Part shown: positions 30,827 through 36,252 of the stretch, piece after piece
How the letters are laid out: the number at the start of each line of letters is the position of its first letter
Numbering within the stretch: the first letter of the stretch is position 1
Source: Bacteroidales bacterium
GTDB taxonomy: Bacteria; Bacteroidota; Bacteroidia; Bacteroidales; UBA932
Length of the DNA: 36,252 nt
Direction: 5' to 3'
Assembly (NCBI GenBank): GCA_015060255.1
Contig: SUYV01000015.1
Location: 1 to 36,252, forward strand
The notes under the pieces: model-generated
What the model was told of the DNA's origin: nothing
The model's database searches: none
Seen by the model: only the letters and a program-made list of their open reading frames with translations
Translations under genes and position numbers: made by a program

Positions 30827-33800
30827 CTAGAGAGAGTGGAACTCGATCTTGTAGAAACGGAGTCCGTTTCCTGTCGGATATATCTTCACAGTTCCAGCTG
30901 TGATGTCAAAATCAACAGGATGGCCCAGATCCGAGCTTGAATAACCTCCCGGGAGAGATTCAGGCTCAGCGTCGCCGACCTTCACTGTAACCATACGGGT
31001 AAGATCCTCTGTGCTGCCGGTATTTGAAGCATATACTGTGAGCTTTCCGGCAACGTCAGTTGTGAACTCGAAGTAACGCTTTGCATCAGTACCGGCACCA
31101 CCTGGCTGCCAGAAGTAAGTCTCGCCAGAGTTGTTCCACTTGATAGAACCACCGCCTGAAACCACCTTGAGACCATCCACCTCGAGATTCCAGTTGCTGT
31201 CATTAGTGTTTGCTGCAATACCGCTGCCGGTCATCGCATCAACCCACTCTGTTGCAGAGAAGTCCCATACCTTGTCAACCTTTGCAGGCGCTGCAGGAAC
31301 CGGGTCGTAACCTACTGCATATGTATTACAGTTGGCAAGTGTATAGATATATACAACAGCTGCCTCTGTAATGCCGGCAAGCATGTCAGCAGTAACCTCT
31401 GTCTTCACTGGCTCTGCATCGCTTGATACAGGTGAATACTCCTGATAGAGGACGTTTACGGTCTTTGTTCCCGCAACATTTGTCACGAGAGCTACAGCGT
31501 ATGCTCTGTCGGTTGCAGACGAGCTGCCTGAAATCACCTTATGAGAGATTGTACCAGCACGGGTGATCTTGAATGATACGTATCTGTTGGTTGGGATGCC
31601 ATCCTCGCCGAGAACAGAAGCGCCGCCATGCTTGTAACGCTTGCCGTCGAGTTCTGCCTTGTCACCGAATGTGAGCTTGTCGATTGTGACTGCACCGTCG
31701 CCTTCCGCAAACTTCTGAGTCGCGAATCCGCCTGCCTCAGTGAGTTCAGCGAAGTAAGTCTCTGTGATTGCTGAAGGATCTACGATCTCACCTGTGTCAA
31801 CGATCGGAACATCGTTTACATGGAATGAAAGCTCAGCAGCGGCTGACTCCTCACGAGTATAGTCGTCATCTGCCGGAACTGCAGTCACCTGGATTGCGAA
31901 GTCACCACCCTCTTCCTCAACAGCAAATGTTGCTGTAGCGAATGAGTATGTAGTCTCAGTGATGTTCTTCTTCTTGCCGTCAACAGTTACATTGTATGAA
32001 GCAGCATAATCAACAGGCTCCCAAGTAAGGGTGATCTGACCCTCCGCACGCTCGTCAACGACTGTCTTGTCGATAGACACAACAGGAGTAGCGAGAACCT
32101 TGTCAAGAACCTGAACGTCAGAAGTCCACTGGAGGAATGTCATGGTTGCAGGGTGGCAGCCATAGATGTATACCATCTGCTCGCCTGATACATTCGCAAA
32201 TGTCACCTTCTGATACTCTGCACCTGCTGGAACCGAAGCGGAAACCTTTCCGTCAAGGCTTACAGTGAGGTTAGAGTGTCCTGTTGCAGCAGCAACCGAG
32301 ATGACCATAGAACCTGGCTCATTTACCTTGATTCCGATCGCGCCGTCCGTAGGGATGCCGTCAGCACCTACTGCAGCCTCGCCTGAGAACTCGAATCCTT
32401 CCTTGGTGAAGTTGATTGGAGTATTCTTCACGAAGAAGCGGATGCCGTCGCGAACCATGTCCTTGTCAGCCATCTTCTTGAATGTCTGGCCGTCAGTAAG
32501 ATCCCAGATCTTGCCTGTTGCAGTCACCTCCTGGGTAAGGTCCTCAGGGATTTCTACATATGCAGCATACCATCTTGGGTCACCGGCATTGGCCTCGATG
32601 ACTTCCTTGCTGGTAACATTGTACTTGTCACGCGCACTGTCGATGCAAGGATCAGCGTCAAGCTCAACGCTGCCGTTCACGAGGATGCGTGCACGTCCTT
32701 CATCTGCAGCAGCCTTGAGGTCGTCACCTGAAAGTGATGAACCATCCTTCTGAGCAACGAAGAATCTGTCATAGCAGTTGTAGAAGAAGTTGTTTGAAAG
32801 CTCTGTAGGGAATGCTGAAGTTGAGTTCTTCGCGATGAGACAGCATCTCTTGTTGTCGTCGTTCATGTTGAGGAACACGTTGTGTGTCAGCACGAATGCA
32901 GGAGCTGTACCAGCTGCGTTGAGAGCACGGATATTGAAGATACCGTTATTGTTGCCGTTGTTTGCAAAGCAAAGATTGTTGAATGTACAATGAGTCATCT
33001 TTATTGACTCGAGAGTAGCCTTGGCATCGATACGGAACCATGTACGGGCGCCGGTATTGAGCGTAGAATTGATGAACTCGATGCTGTTTACAGTAGCAGT
33101 GCCACGGAAGTCGAAGCAGTCACCACCATCGCCACCGACATTGTTCACTTCAACACCGTCATACTTGATTGCACCTACCTGAGGCCCCTTTGAGTTCTCA
33201 TAGAGGACACCGCGGAGGTAGTTGTTGAGCTTACAGTTCACGACTGTGATGCTCTCAACTGCAGCAGCTGCGTCGAAAGTAAGATTATGAGGAGTGTCAG
33301 CTGAGCTGAGTCCGTCGAATGTGAGGGCTTCGAGATGGATGCTTGTAACGTCTGCACCGATCTTGAGGGCGCCCTGGATAGTAGGCTGGACACCAGCAGC
33401 AGTAGCATCGCCATAGATAGCCACAGGACCACCGAGAACAAGATTTCCTATTACATAAGGAGCCTCTGCATAAGCCACCTTGATAACGGCAGCCTTGTCT
33501 GTGATGGCCTGGATGAGAGCCTCTGAAGTAGCGACTTCAGTTGCCCCGTCGATTGCAGGACGAGTCCATGCTGAAACTGTACCGCGCTGCGCACTCTTGA
33601 AGTGTACTGCAAGTGTATAGTTCACTGATGGGTTAAGACCGGTAACCTCAACCTGTGCAGCTGCCTGAGCGTCTGCAGTCACGTCGAAACGTGTATACTC
33701 TTCCTCAGCATTGAGGGCAGGAGTAATGCGGATATGGTCTACTTCAGGATCCTTTGTCCACTTGATTGTGATCGAAGACTCTGACCTGTCTACGAGCTCA

Positions 33801-34222
33801 GGATTGAGCGAAGACTTGATCGCATATGTCTGAAGAGCACGGTCGAACACTGCCCAGTGCGAATCCGCGATGGCACCGTCGCCGTTAACACCCTTTACGC
33901 GTGCATAATATGTCATATCTGCCTCAAGGTCAGCAGTATATGGAAGTTCTGCTGCAGGAATAGTGATAGACTCCACGAGTTCTGTCATCTGTTCGTCAGA
34001 GTAAAGTTCGAGAACGAACTCGGTAGCACCCTTGGACTTGGTCCAAGAGAATTCAATGAACTCGCCGTTGATAACCTTGGCAGAGAGTTCAGTAGGAGTA
34101 AGGCATCGGCCGAGGGCAACCTCGTCGTTGATGTCCACCATCTCCTCGGCGCAGCCTGAAAGGGCTGCTCCGAAGGCGATGAGTGATACTCCCAGTATGA
34201 TTGCTGAAAATATTCTTTTCAT
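30827..34222 (-). CDS. Large DUF4957/DUF5123-like glycan-binding lipoprotein at the SusE position
   Basis: 1131 residues from ATG 34222, giving signal and lipobox ALSGC (Cys24). Fibronectin-III-like domains occupy about 35-230. A right-handed beta-helix-like region covers about 230-560 (repeated short strands such as SITVVNCKLNNY, SIEFINSTLNT, SIKMTHCTFNN), resembling DUF4957/DUF5123 proteins found beside SusC/D in pectin loci. An FN3-like domain lies about 710-800. Three related C-terminal beta-sandwich modules lie at about 570-700, 815-975 and 983-1131: two open with K.WD(L/F), and two share DGIPT with GxxxxKV/I.xxG. The helix could bind polygalacturonate-like chains; I see no confident pectate lyase catalytic residues. 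It starts 13 bp after the SusD stop and is likely surface exposed, helping SusD capture glycan. Confidence 0.8.
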   Translation of the reverse strand: MKRIFSAIILGVSLIAFGAALSGCAEEMVDINDEVALGRCLTPTELSAKVINGEFIEFSWTKSKGATEFVLELYSDEQMTELVESITIPAAELPYTADLEADMTYYARVKGVNGDGAIADSHWAVFDRALQTYAIKSSLNPELVDRSESSITIKWTKDPEVDHIRITPALNAEEEYTRFDVTADAQAAAQVEVTGLNPSVNYTLAVHFKSAQRGTVSAWTRPAIDGATEVATSEALIQAITDKAAVIKVAYAEAPYVIGNLVLGGPVAIYGDATAAGVQPTIQGALKIGADVTSIHLEALTFDGLSSADTPHNLTFDAAAAVESITVVNCKLNNYLRGVLYENSKGPQVGAIKYDGVEVNNVGGDGGDCFDFRGTATVNSIEFINSTLNTGARTWFRIDAKATLESIKMTHCTFNNLCFANNGNNNGIFNIRALNAAGTAPAFVLTHNVFLNMNDDNKRCCLIAKNSTSAFPTELSNNFFYNCYDRFFVAQKDGSSLSGDDLKAAADEGRARILVNGSVELDADPCIDSARDKYNVTSKEVIEANAGDPRWYAAYVEIPEDLTQEVTATGKIWDLTDGQTFKKMADKDMVRDGIRFFVKNTPINFTKEGFEFSGEAAVGADGIPTDGAIGIKVNEPGSMVISVAAATGHSNLTVSLDGKVSASVPAGAEYQKVTFANVSGEQMVYIYGCHPATMTFLQWTSDVQVLDKVLATPVVSIDKTVVDERAEGQITLTWEPVDYAASYNVTVDGKKKNITETTYSFATATFAVEEEGGDFAIQVTAVPADDDYTREESAAAELSFHVNDVPIVDTGEIVDPSAITETYFAELTEAGGFATQKFAEGDGAVTIDKLTFGDKAELDGKRYKHGGASVLGEDGIPTNRYVSFKITRAGTISHKVISGSSSATDRAYAVALVTNVAGTKTVNVLYQEYSPVSSDAEPVKTEVTADMLAGITEAAVVYIYTLANCNTYAVGYDPVPAAPAKVDKVWDFSATEWVDAMTGSGIAANTNDSNWNLEVDGLKVVSGGGSIKWNNSGETYFWQPGGAGTDAKRYFEFTTDVAGKLTVYASNTGSTEDLTRMVTVKVGDAEPESLPGGYSSSDLGHPVDFDITAGTVKIYPTGNGLRFYKIEFHSL

Positions 34223-34235
34223 AATTGTCATCGAT

Positions 34236-36113
34236 TTAGAAACCATAGTCATTGAAGAGTGTTCCCTGGCTGTTCACGAGAGTTGCCTCAGGGATAGGCC
34301 ACCACTGTCTTGTGTCAGGATCGTTGTCATAGTATGAATCAAGCTTCTTCTGAGCCGACTCACTGTATGTACCGGTTTCCTCTGACATGAACTTGAAGTA
34401 TGTAGAAACCTCACCCTTCGAGTTGGTATAGCACTCCCAGCCGTCTCCTGCAGGAGCAGCATCTGTAGTTGCAGGCTCATTGTAACCGTAAGTCTCGATA
34501 GAACCGTCAGGTGCATATCTGAACCATACTGCAGGGCCGAACTGTGTACCCGCATTGTCCATCCATGCCTTAAGCTCTGCCTTAGACTCGTCCATCTTGG
34601 TCTTGAGGAGGTTCCAGCGGATAAGGTCCTGCTTGCGGAGCATCTCACCTACGAACTCGAGCGCACGCTCATCAACGATAGCGTTGAAGATGGCGTCCTG
34701 TCCGCTGAGGCTGCTCACATAAGCAGTTGCAAGACCCTCGTTGCCCTTGTATGCTCTCTGACGAACCTGAAGGAGGCACTCCTTTGCGAAGTTCTCGTCG
34801 CGGTTTCCGCATGCTGGATCGTTTGCGATTTCCGCTGCCATGAGAAGGATGTCTGCATATCTCATGTAAACAGGCTTGATACCGTCATCGTTTCCTCCGT
34901 TGTATGGAGACTTGGTCTGCCATTCAAGACGGAACTTTCCGAAATACCAGTCATTAGGACCTGCAAGAACAGGAATGTTCTTTCCGTCAGGACCGAGGAC
35001 CCATTTCCAGTTCACACAGCTCATGTCACGGCGTACATCCTCCTTGTCATACTTCCAATAGAGGGTAGGAGCAGGACCGGCTGTACCGCCACGGCTTGAT
35101 GTAGGACCCTGGCTCCAGTCAGGATTACCTTCTGTCCTGATACCGAATGTATAGTTCCATCGGCCACGTGTGTCTGATGAAGGGATCACATAGATGACTT
35201 CCTTGCCTGCAGTGATGTCCATGTTGTTGAACTCTCTCCAGAGCTGTTCATAGTCCATGAGTGAGAGACCTGCGTTGGCGATCACATCCTTAAGAGCTAC
35301 AAGAGCCTTCGGATAGAGGACGTCCTTCTGGAGGTCAGGATCATTGGAAAGTCTTACTGAACCAGGGTTGCCGGTTCCCACCTTTCCTTCGTCTGGACGG
35401 AGAGAGTAGCCGGAAGCCATGAGGCAGAGGCGTGCGTAGAGACCCTTTGCAAATGCAAGGCTAGGACGGTCAGTTGTAGCAGTCACAGTGCTCTTGCCAG
35501 GCCAGTTCATATATGTGAAGGCCTCTTCAAGGTCAGAGAGGAGCTGCTTGTAGATGACGTCCTTCTCAGTCTTGTTAAGATAGATAGTATTCGCATCGAT
35601 AGGAGCGAAACGTGCAGGAACCTCACCGTAAGCCTTGAGGAGTTCGGTATAAAGGAGCGCGCGTGCTGTAAGAGCCTCACCGAGAAGCTCGGCCATCTGC
35701 GCATTGCCTTCAGGGTTGCCATACTGGCGGATGCCTCTGATTGCAAGGTTTGCTCTCTCGATACCGCCCATGAGCTCATTGTACGGACCGTTTGCAAGGT
35801 TGAGCTGACCGTTGGTAGGAGTCATCGAGTATCTTGCGATGCTTGACTTCTCGTCAGCAGTAGTATTGAGGTAGAGCTCGATATCATTATTGAAGCCATA
35901 CCAAGGAAGGTAGCGTCCACGATGGCAGTTCGTATGTCCGAACACCTCGTAGATTCCGAATACGTTGTATTCTGCAAGGGTGTAGTTTGAATATACCACG
36001 GACTCGTCAAATGATGACTGGGTCGGTGTCTTGAGGCCGTCCTCTGAGCATGAAGTCAGGGCTGCTGCAGCAAGCATTCCTACACCAATAAGTATTTTAT
36101 TGATAAGTTTCAT
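34236..36113 (-). CDS. SusD/RagB family outer-membrane nutrient-binding lipoprotein
   Basis: 625 residues. Lipoprotein signal with AALTSC (Cys22). The N-terminal SusD-like domain begins with SEDGLKTPTQSSFDESVVYSNYTLAEYNVFGIYEVF (in pieces), and the TPR-like helices include ARALLYTELLKAYGEVP and ALVALKDVIANAGLSLM. The RagB C-terminal part has MRYADILLMAAEIANDP, NAIVDERALEFVGEMLRKQDLIRWNLLK and RQWWPIPEATLVNSQG, all typical. SusD proteins cap the SusC porin and bind the target oligosaccharide at the cell surface. SusC lies 12 bp upstream on the same strand, and the DUF4957-like lipoprotein 13 bp downstream. The substrate cannot be read directly; the downstream protein hints at pectin. Confidence 0.95.
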   Translation of the reverse strand: MKLINKILIGVGMLAAAALTSCSEDGLKTPTQSSFDESVVYSNYTLAEYNVFGIYEVFGHTNCHRGRYLPWYGFNNDIELYLNTTADEKSSIARYSMTPTNGQLNLANGPYNELMGGIERANLAIRGIRQYGNPEGNAQMAELLGEALTARALLYTELLKAYGEVPARFAPIDANTIYLNKTEKDVIYKQLLSDLEEAFTYMNWPGKSTVTATTDRPSLAFAKGLYARLCLMASGYSLRPDEGKVGTGNPGSVRLSNDPDLQKDVLYPKALVALKDVIANAGLSLMDYEQLWREFNNMDITAGKEVIYVIPSSDTRGRWNYTFGIRTEGNPDWSQGPTSSRGGTAGPAPTLYWKYDKEDVRRDMSCVNWKWVLGPDGKNIPVLAGPNDWYFGKFRLEWQTKSPYNGGNDDGIKPVYMRYADILLMAAEIANDPACGNRDENFAKECLLQVRQRAYKGNEGLATAYVSSLSGQDAIFNAIVDERALEFVGEMLRKQDLIRWNLLKTKMDESKAELKAWMDNAGTQFGPAVWFRYAPDGSIETYGYNEPATTDAAPAGDGWECYTNSKGEVSTYFKFMSEETGTYSESAQKKLDSYYDNDPDTRQWWPIPEATLVNSQGTLFNDYGF

Positions 36114-36125
36114 ATCTGTGCTGTT

Positions 36126-36252
36126 TTAGAAAGTGATGTTGACACCGACTACATAACCTCTGCTCTTTGGATATGCTGAGCAGTCTACACCTGGAGTAAG
36201 AGGAGTCTTACGTCTTGTGTCGACTTCCGGGTCATAGCCTGAATATTTAGTG
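36126..36252 (-). CDS. SusC/RagA TonB-linked outer-membrane protein, C-terminal end (cut by window edge)
   Basis: Only the last 41 residues are in the window. They read TKYSGYDPEVDTRRKTPLTP then GVDCSAYPKSRGYVVGVNITF, ending in aromatic F. The SGYDPEV and GVD..AYPKSR....GVNI.F patterns are the standard C-terminus of SusC-type 22-stranded TonB-dependent transporters. The immediate SusD gene downstream (12-bp gap) confirms it. It imports bound oligosaccharide across the outer membrane. Confidence 0.9.
   Translation of the reverse strand, partial: TKYSGYDPEVDTRRKTPLTPGVDCSAYPKSRGYVVGVNITF

Noticed and set aside
30827..34222. Calling the SusE-position protein a pectate lyase
   Set aside because: The beta-helix-like region resembles pectate lyases in shape, but I could not identify calcium-binding aspartates and the catalytic arginine, and the lipoprotein position after SusD fits a binding protein.

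Overview
The window reads as chromosomal DNA from a Bacteroidota bacterium, most likely a gut-type member of the Bacteroidales of roughly even base composition (judged by eye, not counted). Three things support this: a SusC/SusD pair at the right edge, many lipoproteins with Bacteroidota-style signal peptides, and ten promoter-like sites matching the Bacteroides -7 consensus TAnnTTTG just upstream of first genes. There are about 30 protein genes, two of them cut by the window edges. I found no rRNA, tRNA, CRISPR array, transposase or phage gene.

Left part (1-5291). A minus-strand operon runs NAD-dependent epimerase, family 9 glycoside hydrolase, SPFH/band-7 membrane protein and the start of a secreted alpha/beta hydrolase. 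Upstream of it is the only gene-free stretch over 300 bp (4918-5291). It holds the operon promoter, two diverged direct repeats, a strong terminator, and a palindrome-rich element bounded by 23-bp inverted repeats.

5292-12683. A minus-strand pair encodes a NifU-like Fe-S scaffold and a GGGtGRT-family protein of unknown function, with a codon choice resembling the aldolase gene. Divergent to it is uvrB, then a long RelA/SpoT protein with a degenerate hydrolase domain, a C_GCAxxG_C_C protein, and inorganic pyrophosphatase on its own promoter.

12682-24333. Two lipoproteins built of bacterial Ig-like (Big_2) domains and class II fructose-bisphosphate aldolase lie on the minus strand. Guanylate kinase and nadD are divergent to the aldolase. 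They converge on a long minus-strand cluster, listed in transcription order: a membrane-anchored conserved protein, DUF3822 protein, rsmD, a DUF4861-like protein, a SulP transporter with STAS domain, and a HerA-like DUF853 ATPase. Short repeats of the GTCATTnCGAG...AATCT type sit at four gene 3' ends here and after the C_GCAxxG gene, and two of them contain the stop codon of the gene.

24333-30642. A plus-strand run encodes a DHH phosphoesterase (NrnA type), two FKBP-type lipoproteins, a MATE exporter, a cytidylate-kinase-like protein and a class C beta-lactamase-fold serine hydrolase. 30643-36252 is the end of a polysaccharide utilisation locus: the C-terminus of SusC, SusD, and a large multidomain lipoprotein resembling DUF4957/DUF5123 proteins of pectin loci.

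Most of the window is ordinary housekeeping. The least explained parts are the scaffold/GGGtGRT pair with its structured 3' region, the RelA/SpoT protein with lost hydrolase residues, and the repeats that supply stop codons.
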